A stretch of DNA of 64,000 nt, taken from the NCBI RefSeq assembly GCF_009455685.1, contig NZ_QPES01000001.1:2976001-3040000 (forward strand), written 5' to 3'. The stretch is from Paraburkholderia hayleyella. GTDB lineage: Bacteria > Pseudomonadota > Gammaproteobacteria > Burkholderiales > Burkholderiaceae. How positions within the stretch are numbered: position 1 is the first letter of the stretch; each line of letters starts with the position of its first letter. The notes under the pieces are model-generated. The model ran no database searches and had not been told where the DNA came from. It worked only from the letters and a program-made list of their open reading frames with translations. Of this stretch, positions 16,846 to 24,688 are shown in pieces. A program made the position numbers and the translations under genes.

Positions 16846-16866
16846 ATGCTGAATGCTGAATGCTGA
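16846..16866. repeat. 7-bp tandem repeat between pntA1 and pntA2
   Basis: Three copies of ATGCTGA occupy the 67-base gap between pntA1 and pntA2, 18 to 38 bases upstream of the pntA2 start. Confidence 0.9.
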
Positions 16867-16895
16867 AGGTGAACCCCGTGCCGGGTTCGCCAGGT

Positions 16896-18038
16896 CTAGC
16901 GCGCCAGTGCGCCCGCGCGGGCCAGCAGCGTGGCCGCGACGATATCGTCTTCGAGATCGAGCTTGAATGTGCCTTGCTCCGTGACAATCAGCCGGACGAA
17001 ATCAAACAGGTTGCGCGCGTAGAGCGCCGAGGCATCCGCCGCTACGCGCGATGCCAGGTTGGTGTAGCCCACCAGTTGCACGCCGTGCCGCGTCACGATC
17101 TGATCGGCTTCGGTGAGCGGGCAGTTACCGCCCGCGCGATCCGCGCCCGCCACCGGCGCACCACGCCCGGCGGCCAGATCGACGATGATCGAGCCAGGTT
17201 TCATCGCCTGCACGGTTTCGGCGGCAATCAGCGTCGGCGCGGCGCGCCCTGGAATCAGCGCGGTCGTAATCACGATATCGGCCTCCAGCGCGCGCGCATG
17301 TACCAGCGCGGCCTGGCGTTGCAGCCAGCCTGCTGGCATCGGCCGGGCGTAGCCGCCTGTGCCTTGCGCAGCCTCGCGTTCTTCGTCGGTCTCGTAGGGC
17401 ACCTCGAGAAACTTCGCTCCGAGCGATTCGATCTGCTCTTTCACGGCCGGGCGCACATCGGAGGCTTCAACCACGGCGCCCAGGCGCTTGGCCGTGGCAA
17501 TCGCCTGCAAACCCGCCACGCCCGCGCCCAGCACCAGCACGCGCGCCGCCTTGACCGTGCCGGCCGCTGTCATCAGCATCGGCATGAAGCGTCCGTACAG
17601 GTCCGCCGCAACTAGCACGGCCTTGTAACCCGCGATATTCGCCTGCGACGAAAGCACGTCGAGGCTTTGCGCCCGCGTCGTGCGGGGCGCGGCTTCGAGT
17701 GCGAACGCGGTGACGCCGGTGGCCGCGAGCGCTGCGGCTTGGGTCGTATTAAAAGGATCGAGCATGCCCACCAGCACCGCACCCGCTTTGAGCAGCGGTA
17801 ATTCGGCGGCGCCTGGGGCCTGGACTTTGAGAATGAGTTCGGTGGCCCACGCCGTGGTGGCGTCGGTCAGTTGCGCGCCCGCTGCGGCATAGGCGTCGTC
17901 GGGATAGCTGGCTGCCGCCCCCGCGCCGCGCTCCACACTTACCGTGTGGCCTTGCGCCACATATTTGCGCACGGTTTCGGGCGTGGCGGCAACCCGGGTT
18001 TCGTGCGCGCGGGTCTCGGCTGGCACTCCGATATGCAT
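16896..18038 (-). CDS. pntA1: NAD(P) transhydrogenase alpha-1 subunit (NAD-binding)
   Basis: 380 residues from the ATG at 18038 (MHIGVPAETRAHETRVAATPE). The alanine dehydrogenase/PNT N-terminal domain carries VSVERGAGAAASYPDDAY, and the NAD-binding domain carries VLVLGAGVAGLQAIATAKRLG. Length and ends match the soluble alpha-1 subunit of split transhydrogenases. The open frame continues to 18212 without a plausible start. First gene of pntA1-pntA2-pntB; the promoter should lie in 18039-18200. Confidence 0.96.
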   Translation of the reverse strand: MHIGVPAETRAHETRVAATPETVRKYVAQGHTVSVERGAGAAASYPDDAYAAAGAQLTDATTAWATELILKVQAPGAAELPLLKAGAVLVGMLDPFNTTQAAALAATGVTAFALEAAPRTTRAQSLDVLSSQANIAGYKAVLVAADLYGRFMPMLMTAAGTVKAARVLVLGAGVAGLQAIATAKRLGAVVEASDVRPAVKEQIESLGAKFLEVPYETDEEREAAQGTGGYARPMPAGWLQRQAALVHARALEADIVITTALIPGRAAPTLIAAETVQAMKPGSIIVDLAAGRGAPVAGADRAGGNCPLTEADQIVTRHGVQLVGYTNLASRVAADASALYARNLFDFVRLIVTEQGTFKLDLEDDIVAATLLARAGALAR

Positions 18039-18531
18039 CGTTGAATCCTCCTCGGCCTTCCTGCTGGAACAACAGTGACGGCAGCCACGCCCCGAGGTAC
18101 ACCCAAAACCGAGGCGCAACGGCAACCGCGCCACTGTAACCGAAGCGGCCCCCGCACCGGTAGCGCGGGCATTCCCGTGGAGCACGCGTGGCGCACGTGG
18201 CACGTGTGCCATTCATTTCGCCTTTACTGGCGAAACCAGCATGCCCCCAGGATGATGGGCCAATCAAAACGCATAGGCGAAGCCAGGCGGCTCGCCGCAG
18301 GCCGACAACTGTTCCGCCAAGCTTTGGCATGCGTTACCGGCTTTTCTGACAAGGGTGCGTCGTCATCTCAAAAATGTTATATAGCAACGTCAACGGAACG
18401 CTTCGGCAACCCGTTGGGAGGACAAGCGTTTTGCCTGATCCTGATCAATCCGGAAAAGTCGGTAAGCCGCCCGCCTGCGGAACACCCGGCAGGCTCGTCC
18501 GAAAACACAACCCCTTGTATGGAAACGAAAA
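18039..18531. other. Divergent intergenic region between pntA1 and the small-protein pair
   Basis: 493 bases. It must contain the pnt promoter (minus strand) and the promoter of the gene at 18532. An AT-rich patch with GTTATATAGCAAC lies at about 18378-18390. A short GC-rich hairpin (18473-18478 with 18489-18494) lies in the probable leader of the rightward gene. No gene is recognised. Confidence 0.5.
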
Positions 18532-18810
18532 ATGAAATTCCACCGTCTGGCCGCACTGTTGCCCATCGTTTATCTCACCGCTGGCATTGCTAGCGCGTCT
18601 GCCCAGCCCGTAGAAGACGTGAGTTACGCCCGTCACCCGGAACTCGCTGCTGCACAAGCCTCGATTCGTCAGGCGTTCGGCCAGATCAGCCGGGCCCAGG
18701 AAGCCAACTACAATCGCCTCGGCGACCACGCTGACCGGGCCAAGCGCCTGCTGGATGAGGCAAGCGCTGAACTGAAAGCGGCTGCGGAGTACGCTAATGG
18801 CCGCTACTAA
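18532..18810 (+). CDS. Small exported protein, tandem paralogue 1
   Basis: 92 residues: a signal peptide (to about residue 25, ...GIASASAQ) then a short helical domain with HPELAAAQASIRQAF, LGDHADRAKRLL and DEASAELKAAAEYA. The second half is nearly identical to that of the following gene, so the pair arose by tandem duplication. This copy has no lipobox and should be periplasmic. Its end overlaps the next gene by 14 bases. No named family is recognised; the heptad-like spacing of Leu and Ala suggests a helical or coiled-coil assembly. Confidence 0.8.
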   Translation: MKFHRLAALLPIVYLTAGIASASAQPVEDVSYARHPELAAAQASIRQAFGQISRAQEANYNRLGDHADRAKRLLDEASAELKAAAEYANGRY

Positions 18811-19108
18811 CCCCCTGCGCAAGCTGGGCCTCAACGCTGTCAGACTGGCCGGCACGGGCCTGGTGGCCGCGGCCCTGGGCGGCTGTGCCGCCCAGGGCGT
18901 GCCACCGCCTGAGCAGGACATCAGTTGGCAGCTTCATCCGCTGCTGGCGCAGGCGCAGGTTTCGATCCGCCGCGCCTACGATGAAACCAGCCAGGCCCAG
19001 GTGGCCAACCGGAATCAGCTTGGCGACCATGCTGAACGGGCCAAAGCCCTGCTGGATGAAGCAAGCGCTGAACTCAAGGCTGCGGCGGAATACGCCAACA
19101 TGCGTTAA
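18797..19108 (+). CDS. Small lipoprotein, tandem paralogue 2
   Basis: 103 residues. Signal peptide with a lipobox-like LGGC (Cys at about residue 30), so probably a lipoprotein. The mature part (HPLLAQAQVSIRRAY, LGDHAERAKALL, DEASAELKAAAEYA) parallels the preceding gene almost residue for residue. Translation is probably coupled, since the start lies inside the upstream gene. The duplication therefore pairs a soluble periplasmic version with a membrane-anchored one. Function unknown. Confidence 0.8.
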   Translation: MAATNPLRKLGLNAVRLAGTGLVAAALGGCAAQGVPPPEQDISWQLHPLLAQAQVSIRRAYDETSQAQVANRNQLGDHAERAKALLDEASAELKAAAEYANMR

Positions 19109-19130
19109 ACGCCAACACCAGGCATGAAAT

Positions 19131-19176
19131 GCGACAAGGGATGACGGGGCCATCACGGCTCGTCATCTCTTGTCGC
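19131..19176 (+). terminator. Rho-independent terminator of the small-protein pair
   Basis: A 16-base stem (19131-19146 with 19161-19176) pairs except for one G-U position, with a 14-base loop, followed by GTTGATTTTG. Confidence 0.82.
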
Positions 19177-19188
19177 GTTGATTTTGCT

Positions 19189-19209
19189 GTTTGCCGTTTG
19201 CCGTTTGCC
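19189..19209. repeat. 7-bp tandem repeat upstream of the Nudix gene
   Basis: Three copies of GTTTGCC lie directly after the terminator and about 100 bases before the Nudix start. Confidence 0.85.
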
Positions 19210-19306
19210 GCGCCTCTCCAGGAAGGCCCGCGCCACCCGCGGCCAGCGCTTCGTGGAGACACCGGTTCGTCACGCTTAAACCGCATAGACGGTAAAATGC
19301 GCCTCC

Positions 19307-19837
19307 ATGAAACCTCAAACTTGGGCGGCACATGTCACGGTCGCCGCCATCATCGAACATCATGGGCGTTTTCTCGTCGTCGAAGAACACACCGCTGACG
19401 GATTACGACTGAACCAGCCCGCAGGCCACCTGGAACCCGGCGAAACCCTCCTCGAAGCGGTCCAGCGCGAAACCCTCGAAGAAACCACTCAACCCTTCAC
19501 CCCTACCGCGCTGGTGGGTGTCTACATGACGCACGTCGACCAGCCCGCCCAGCCAGCCGGCATCACCTATCTGCGCTTTGCCTACTGCGGCACCTGTGAC
19601 GCGCCACGAGCAGGCAGCACGCTCGACGCCGATATCGTGCGCACGCTATGGCTCAGCGCCGACGAGTTACGCGCCTGCGCACCACGGCATCGCACGCCGC
19701 TGGTCATGCGCTGCTTCGACGACTATCTCGCCGGACAGCGCTTTCCCCTCGATCTGGTACACACTCACGCCCTCGCCCCCAAGGCACACGAAGCACACGG
19801 CAAGCACAGCCCAAGCCGCACAACGGACAACTCATGA
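19307..19837 (+). CDS. nudJ: Nudix hydrolase, NudJ-like
   Basis: 176 residues. The Nudix box is intact: G-HLEPG-E-TLLEAVQ-RETLEET. VTVAAIIEHHGRFLVVEEHTADGLRLNQPAGH is the NudJ-type start (residues about 10-41). E. coli NudJ hydrolyses thiamin pyrophosphate precursors and nucleoside tri/diphosphates. The gene directly precedes mnmA with a 4-base ATGA overlap, the same neighbour as in E. coli (ymfB-mnmA), which supports the assignment. The C-terminal 25 residues are a variable His/Lys/Ser tail. Confidence 0.9.
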   Translation: MKPQTWAAHVTVAAIIEHHGRFLVVEEHTADGLRLNQPAGHLEPGETLLEAVQRETLEETTQPFTPTALVGVYMTHVDQPAQPAGITYLRFAYCGTCDAPRAGSTLDADIVRTLWLSADELRACAPRHRTPLVMRCFDDYLAGQRFPLDLVHTHALAPKAHEAHGKHSPSRTTDNS

Positions 19838-21000
19838 GCCAGCAAAAAGTCGTAGTGGGCATGTCGGGCGGCGTCGATTCGTCGGTCACCGCCTGGCTGC
19901 TCAAACAACAGGGCTACGAGGTCGTCGGCCTGTTCATGAAAAACTGGGAAGACGACGACGACAGCGAATACTGCTCGGCGCGTCAGGACTGGATCGACGT
20001 GGTGTCGGTGGCGGACCTGATCGGCATTGATCTCGAAGCCGTCAATTTCGCCGCCGAATACAAAGACCGCGTCTTCGCCGAATTCCTGCGTGAATATTCA
20101 GCGGGCCGCACGCCCAACCCGGACGTGCTGTGCAACGCTGAAATCAAGTTCAAGGCGTTCCTCGATCACGCCCTCGCGCTGGGCGCGCAGACCATCGCCA
20201 CAGGCCACTACGCGCGCGTGCGCGAAACCCCCGAAGGCCGCTTCGAGCTGCTCAAGGCGCTCGATCACACGAAAGATCAATCGTATTTCCTGCACCGGCT
20301 GAACCAGACGCAACTAGCGAAAACCCTGTTTCCGCTCGGCGAGATGCCGAAAACCCAGGTGCGCGAAATCGCCGCGCAAATCGGCCTGCCCAATGCAAGG
20401 AAAAAAGATTCGACCGGTATCTGCTTTATCGGCGAGCGGCCTTTTCGTGAGTTTCTCAACCGTTATCTGCCCACCCAGCCCGGCCCGATGAAAACGCCGG
20501 ATGGCAAAGTGGTAGGCGAACATATCGGGCTGGCCTTCTATACCTTCGGCCAACGCAAAGGCATCGGTCTTGGCGGCAGCAAGGATGGCAGCGGCGAGCC
20601 CTGGTTCGTCGCCGCCAAAGATCTCGCCTCGAACACGCTCTACGTCGTGCAAGGCCATGACCATCCCTGGCTGCTCAGCCACACACTGCAGGCCGGCAAC
20701 CCAAGCTGGGTCGCGGGCGTAGCGCCCGCCGCCGCGCTCGCCTGCGCGGCCAAGACCCGCTATCGCCAGGCCGACGCCACCTGCACCTTCAGCGCCCTCG
20801 GCACCTCGCAGCCTCCAGGCGGACACTTCGCGCTGAACTTCCGTGACGCGCAATGGGCCGTGACGCCCGGACAATCGGCGGTGCTGTACGACGGCGACGT
20901 GTGCCTCGGCGGCGGCATCATCGAAGCGGCGGATAGCGCTGCCCCCCTCACCCGAGCGCCGCAACAAGCCGCGTTGCTGACGCCGCGCCCGGCTGCTTGA
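19834..21000 (+). CDS. mnmA: MnmA, tRNA 2-thiouridylase
   Basis: 388 residues from the ATG at 19834. PP-loop ATP-binding motif GMSGGVDSS lies near residues 9-17. The catalytic cysteines are C100 (NPDVLCNAEIKF) and C197 (STGICFIGERPF). The enzyme transfers sulfur to U34 of tRNA Lys, Glu and Gln in the cytoplasm. The upstream open frame overlaps the Nudix gene and is not used. It is slightly longer than E. coli MnmA owing to small inserts in the C-terminal barrel and a 20-residue Ala/Pro tail. Confidence 0.97.
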   Translation: MSQQKVVVGMSGGVDSSVTAWLLKQQGYEVVGLFMKNWEDDDDSEYCSARQDWIDVVSVADLIGIDLEAVNFAAEYKDRVFAEFLREYSAGRTPNPDVLCNAEIKFKAFLDHALALGAQTIATGHYARVRETPEGRFELLKALDHTKDQSYFLHRLNQTQLAKTLFPLGEMPKTQVREIAAQIGLPNARKKDSTGICFIGERPFREFLNRYLPTQPGPMKTPDGKVVGEHIGLAFYTFGQRKGIGLGGSKDGSGEPWFVAAKDLASNTLYVVQGHDHPWLLSHTLQAGNPSWVAGVAPAAALACAAKTRYRQADATCTFSALGTSQPPGGHFALNFRDAQWAVTPGQSAVLYDGDVCLGGGIIEAADSAAPLTRAPQQAALLTPRPAA

Positions 21001-21069
21001 TGGCTTGATAGCTTGACCTGATCCGCCCATCTGACCTGACCCGATGCGTTGACCTCACTGGAGTCTTCA

Positions 21070-22689
21070 ATGTTTTCTCGCCGCTATCTCGCCCTTTGGT
21101 GCGCTGTGCTGTTGCTGGTCTTTTGCGCCGTGCAGGCCACCGCGCACCGCCTCTCGTGGTTCTGGCTCAGCGTGCCGCTCGCCCTCGTCGTGCTCGGCGT
21201 GTTCGATCTCCGGCAAAAGCGCCACGCGATCTTGCGCAATTACCCGCTGTGGGGCCATCTACGCTTCCTCTTCGAGTTCATCCGCCCCGAGATTCGCCAG
21301 TATTTCGTCGAGGACGACACCGATGAAAAACCGTTCTCGCGGGCGCAGCGCACCATCGTCTACCAACGCGCGAAAAACGAAGTGGATAGCCGCCCCTACG
21401 GTACCGAACTCGACGTGAAAGCCGTGGCCCACGAGTGGATCAGCCATTCGCTCGCCCCCACCCAGCTCGAGAACCACGACTTCCGCCTCACCGTGGGCGT
21501 GGAGCGTGCCCAGCCGTATTCGCTGTCGAACTTCAACGTCTCCGCGATGAGCTTCGGCTCGCTGTCCGCGAACGCCATCATGGCGCTCAACCTCGGCGCG
21601 AAAAAAGGCAACTTCGCCCACGACACCGGCGAAGGCTCGATGTCGAAATATCACCGCAAACATGGCGGCGACATCATCTGGGAAATCGCTTCGGGCTACT
21701 TCGGCTGCCGCAACGATGATGGCACCTTCAACCCCGAGAAGTTCGCCCGGCAAGCCAGCGAGCCGCAGGTCAAGATGATCGAGATCAAGCTCTCGCAAGG
21801 TGCGAAACCCGGTCATGGCGGCGTGTTGCCCGCCGCCAAGATCACCGCCGAAATCGCTGAAACCCGTGGCGTGCCGATGGGCCGCGATTGTATTTCGCCG
21901 GCCACGCATTCCGAGTTTTCGACGCCGCGCGGGCTGCTCGAATTCGTCGAGCGGCTGCGTCAGCTATCGGGTGGCAAACCCACCGGCTTCAAGCTGTGCA
22001 TCGGCCATCCCTGGGAGTTCTTCGGCATCGCCAAAGCCATGCTGGAAACCGGTATCCGGCCCGACTTCATCGTCGTCGACGGCGCGGAAGGCGGCACGGG
22101 CGCCGCGCCGCTGGAGTTCACCGATCACGTCGGCGTCCCGCTACAGGAAGGCTTGCTGCTGGTGCACAACACGCTGACCGGCATCGGCTTGCGCGAGCAG
22201 ATCCGCATCGGTGCGAGCGGCAAGATGATTACCGCGTTCGATATCGCCAAGACACTGGCGATCGGTGCGGACTGGGTCAATGCCGCGCGCGGCTTTATGT
22301 TCGCGGTGGGCTGCATTCAGGCGCAGACCTGCCATACCGGCCGCTGCCCAACCGGCGTCGCCACCCAGGACACGGTGCGCCAGCAGGCGCTGGATGTGCC
22401 GGACAAGTCGGAGCGCGTCTTCAGCTTTCATCACAACACCTTGCATGCGCTGCAGGAACTCATTCAGGCAGCGGGGCTGCGGCATCCCTCGGAGTTGCGG
22501 GCGCATCACATCGTGCGGCGCGTGTCGTCGCATGAGGTGCGGCTGATGTCGGAGCTGCTCAAGTATCTGGAGCCGGGCGATCTGCTGCGGGGCAATTACC
22601 GTTACACGCTGTATGAGAAATGGTGGCCGCTGGCGCGCGCGGATTCGTTTGCAGCGCAAGGGCTGGAGGCCTGTGTGACGGCGCGCTGA
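21070..22689 (+). CDS. FMN-binding glutamate-synthase-family protein, membrane-anchored
   Basis: 539 residues from the ATG at 21070, with TGGAG about 7 bases upstream; an in-frame ATG at 21049 has no site. Two N-terminal hydrophobic segments (residues about 5-45) precede a domain like the FMN/central part of glutamate synthase: SAMSFGSLSANAIMALNLGA, GEGSMSKYH, KLSQGAKPGHGGVLP, DGAEGGTGAAPLE. The iron-sulfur cysteines are C415, C421 and C426. It has no glutaminase domain, so it is not a complete GltB. This is a widespread stand-alone family with unsettled physiology. Transcribed alone after mnmA (69-base gap). Confidence 0.92.
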   Translation: MFSRRYLALWCAVLLLVFCAVQATAHRLSWFWLSVPLALVVLGVFDLRQKRHAILRNYPLWGHLRFLFEFIRPEIRQYFVEDDTDEKPFSRAQRTIVYQRAKNEVDSRPYGTELDVKAVAHEWISHSLAPTQLENHDFRLTVGVERAQPYSLSNFNVSAMSFGSLSANAIMALNLGAKKGNFAHDTGEGSMSKYHRKHGGDIIWEIASGYFGCRNDDGTFNPEKFARQASEPQVKMIEIKLSQGAKPGHGGVLPAAKITAEIAETRGVPMGRDCISPATHSEFSTPRGLLEFVERLRQLSGGKPTGFKLCIGHPWEFFGIAKAMLETGIRPDFIVVDGAEGGTGAAPLEFTDHVGVPLQEGLLLVHNTLTGIGLREQIRIGASGKMITAFDIAKTLAIGADWVNAARGFMFAVGCIQAQTCHTGRCPTGVATQDTVRQQALDVPDKSERVFSFHHNTLHALQELIQAAGLRHPSELRAHHIVRRVSSHEVRLMSELLKYLEPGDLLRGNYRYTLYEKWWPLARADSFAAQGLEACVTAR

Positions 22690-22969
22690 AAGAACGATGA
22701 GGGCGCGTGAAAGTTGGATTTTATTTTTTATTGGTTCGAAAGCAATGCCAGCCGCGATTATTTTTAACGCAATGAATCGGGCTGGCGCAGGCGGATGAAG
22801 GTTGAATATTTTTGCCATGCAGGGCAAATCGAACGTTTGCTACATGTTTTGACACAACAATAAAAATATCGGGCAATCACATCACACAATAATTGACACC
22901 TGATTCAAACGGTTAATTTTTAAAATACATCATAAATTAACCGTCAAACCAGTTCATATTTTCCTGAAA
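22690..22969. other. AT-rich intergenic DNA next to the orphan gene
   Basis: 280 bases becoming steadily AT-richer towards 22970. It lies downstream of both flanking genes, which converge here. No hairpin terminator or gene is evident. Confidence 0.5.
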
Positions 22970-23500
22970 TCAGCCTCTACTTTCAAGCAAAGAGTTCATT
23001 TTATCCATAAATCGCAACCTTAATTCAGGCGTCCAATCAGCCATAATTTCGGATATGGTTTTATCCGTCTCAATACCACCTATTATCATTTTTGAGTCAA
23101 ATATCTCTCCCTGATTTTCAGACATCCCCGCCACCCTTACTAAAAAGTCCATATACTTCGTATATAAAACTTCGAAATACGCATTACCGCCCGCGTTAAT
23201 CTCCTTCGACACGTCCACTGGCGGGGCAATATCTGAACCCTGCTCCCTGATTCTTTTTTTAGCCGGGTCAATATCTGGACCCTCCTCCCTGATTCTTTTT
23301 GTAGAATCAGAAGTATCGGCATCAAGGTAATTAGGTGTAGCTGGCGGAGCTAAATTTGAACCCTGTTCTGATGCACGAGGTTCTCGGGGTCCATCAGCAT
23401 TTCCACCTACCTGGTCTGGGGGATTCGTATTGGACGGAGTCGAACCAGTTACTTTTGGCATGAAACCAGAAATATGATTGCCGGACATAATAATTTCCAT
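22970..23500 (-). CDS. AT-rich orphan protein with 14-residue repeats
   Basis: 176 residues from the ATG at 23500 (MEIIMSGNHISG; the ATG four codons later is an alternative). The first ~95 residues are disordered-looking, polar and Pro/Asn/Ser-rich. They contain two adjacent 14-residue repeats, KRIREEGPDIDPA and KKRIREQGSDIAPP, and a degenerate third (SEQGSNLAPP). The C-terminal ~75 residues look folded and helical (FEVLYTKYMDFLVRVAG, TISEIMADWTPELRLRFMDK). No signal peptide or membrane segment. The base composition and context (isolated, AT-rich flanks) differ from the neighbours, suggesting horizontal origin. The layout, a disordered N-terminus with a small helical C-terminal domain, recalls secreted effectors, but nothing proves it. 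Confidence 0.6.
   Translation of the reverse strand: MEIIMSGNHISGFMPKVTGSTPSNTNPPDQVGGNADGPREPRASEQGSNLAPPATPNYLDADTSDSTKRIREEGPDIDPAKKRIREQGSDIAPPVDVSKEINAGGNAYFEVLYTKYMDFLVRVAGMSENQGEIFDSKMIIGGIETDKTISEIMADWTPELRLRFMDKMNSLLESRG
23227..23304. repeat. 42-bp tandem repeat inside the orphan gene
   Basis: Units starting at 23227 and 23269 match over about 35 bases with three mismatches. They encode the two 14-residue repeats. The period is in frame. Confidence 0.85.
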
Positions 23501-23678
23501 TAGTTATTTAAAATAACACCTATCCCGATGGAGAAAATCCATCCCGCTCTAAGTCACATGTTCCGGCCCAGTCGTTCCAAAATCCTCAAGATATTTCATC
23601 TGCAAACGGCCGTTTTAAACCATCCGCAACACCCCTCTGCCTGCATGGCAGCCCAGGCCGCACGCCAGGCAAACAAAA

Positions 23679-23710
23679 AACGCGGGCCTCTGAAAACCAG
23701 AGCCCGCGTT
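23679..23710 (-). terminator. Rho-independent terminator of the GST gene
   Basis: Inverted repeat 23679-23692 with 23698-23710 (one bulged base) and a 5-base loop. On the minus strand it is followed by a run of six T. It lies 80 bases beyond the gst stop. Confidence 0.85.
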
Positions 23711-23789
23711 CACCGCGTTCGCCGCGCTGGTTACCCTCGCCCTCACGCCATCCCATCCAGCCTGAGCGCCACCGGCCCCATCAAGAGCG

Positions 23790-24401
23790 TTAATTCACCG
23801 GCACCGTATCCGCAAACGAGGGCCGCTGCGCCAGCTTCTCGGCATGCCGCGCCAGCACGGGCCACGCTTCACGCCAGTTCAGCTCCGGCTGGCGAAAATC
23901 CAGATAGCCCAGCGCACAGCCCACCGCGATATCCGCGAGCGTGTAGCGGTTGCCGCAGCACCACAGCTTGCTCCCCAAGCCCTGCGCCATCGCCGCCAGC
24001 CCGCCGTCGATCTTCTGCTGCTGGCGCGCCACCCATGCCGCGCTACGATGCTCGGCCGGGCGTTGCGTGCTCTCCAGCCGGATCAGCACGGCCGCATCCA
24101 TCATGCCGTCGGCCAGCGCCTCCCAGCAGCGCACTTCGACCCGCTCCCGGCCCGATGCCGGAATCAGCCGCGCCACCGGCGACAGCGTGTCGGCGTACTC
24201 GCAGATCACGCGTGAATCAAACACCGCCTCGCCATCTTCCATCACGAGGCAGGGCACCTTGCCCAGCGGGTTGGACGTGTGGATCGCGGTTTCAGCGGCC
24301 CAGACGTTTTCGAGCACCAGTTGGTAGTCGATCTTTTTTTCCGCGAGCACGATCCGTACCTTGCGCACATACGGGCTCCCTAGCGAACCGATGAGTTTCA
24401 T
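23790..24401 (-). CDS. Glutathione S-transferase family protein
   Basis: 203 residues from the ATG at 24401. N-terminal thioredoxin-fold domain: MKLIGSLGSPYVRKVRIVLAEK, with cis-proline motif KVPCLVMEDG and the glutathione-contacting ESR/DSR position (VFDSRVICEYAD). C-terminal helical domain has the N-capping box YTLADIAVGCALGYLDFR. It resembles E. coli YibF and beta-proteobacterial homologues. Ser9 or Ser7 would be the active-site residue. The upstream frame to 24536 is repeat-rich and not coding. Monocistronic, substrate unknown. Confidence 0.93.
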   Translation of the reverse strand: MKLIGSLGSPYVRKVRIVLAEKKIDYQLVLENVWAAETAIHTSNPLGKVPCLVMEDGEAVFDSRVICEYADTLSPVARLIPASGRERVEVRCWEALADGMMDAAVLIRLESTQRPAEHRSAAWVARQQQKIDGGLAAMAQGLGSKLWCCGNRYTLADIAVGCALGYLDFRQPELNWREAWPVLARHAEKLAQRPSFADTVPVN

Positions 24402-24420
24402 CACATCTGCCTCTTTTCCT

Positions 24421-24447
24421 GGATGGTCTGGATGGTCTGGATTATCT
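24421..24447. repeat. 9-bp tandem repeat in the gst leader
   Basis: Units GGATGGTCT, GGATGGTCT, GGATTATCT lie 20-46 bases upstream of the gst start codon, probably in its untranslated leader. Confidence 0.88.
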
Positions 24448-24688
24448 GGAAGAATTTGCGCGAAGGTATTTCGGCGAAAGATGGGAAGTATACGTGGGAT
24501 GGGCGCGATGGCCGTACGGCAGTATCGCTGGCACACGGGCCCAACGTCCAGCAGCCGGATGGCCAGGGCTTCGGGTCAGGCAGGCCAAAGCGTTTGCAGG
24601 ACGCGATAACGGACAATAACGGCCCGCCGCGCAGCCGGCAACGGGGCCAACGACATGCGCTCACCGGCGACAACGCTACAATCCGTCG

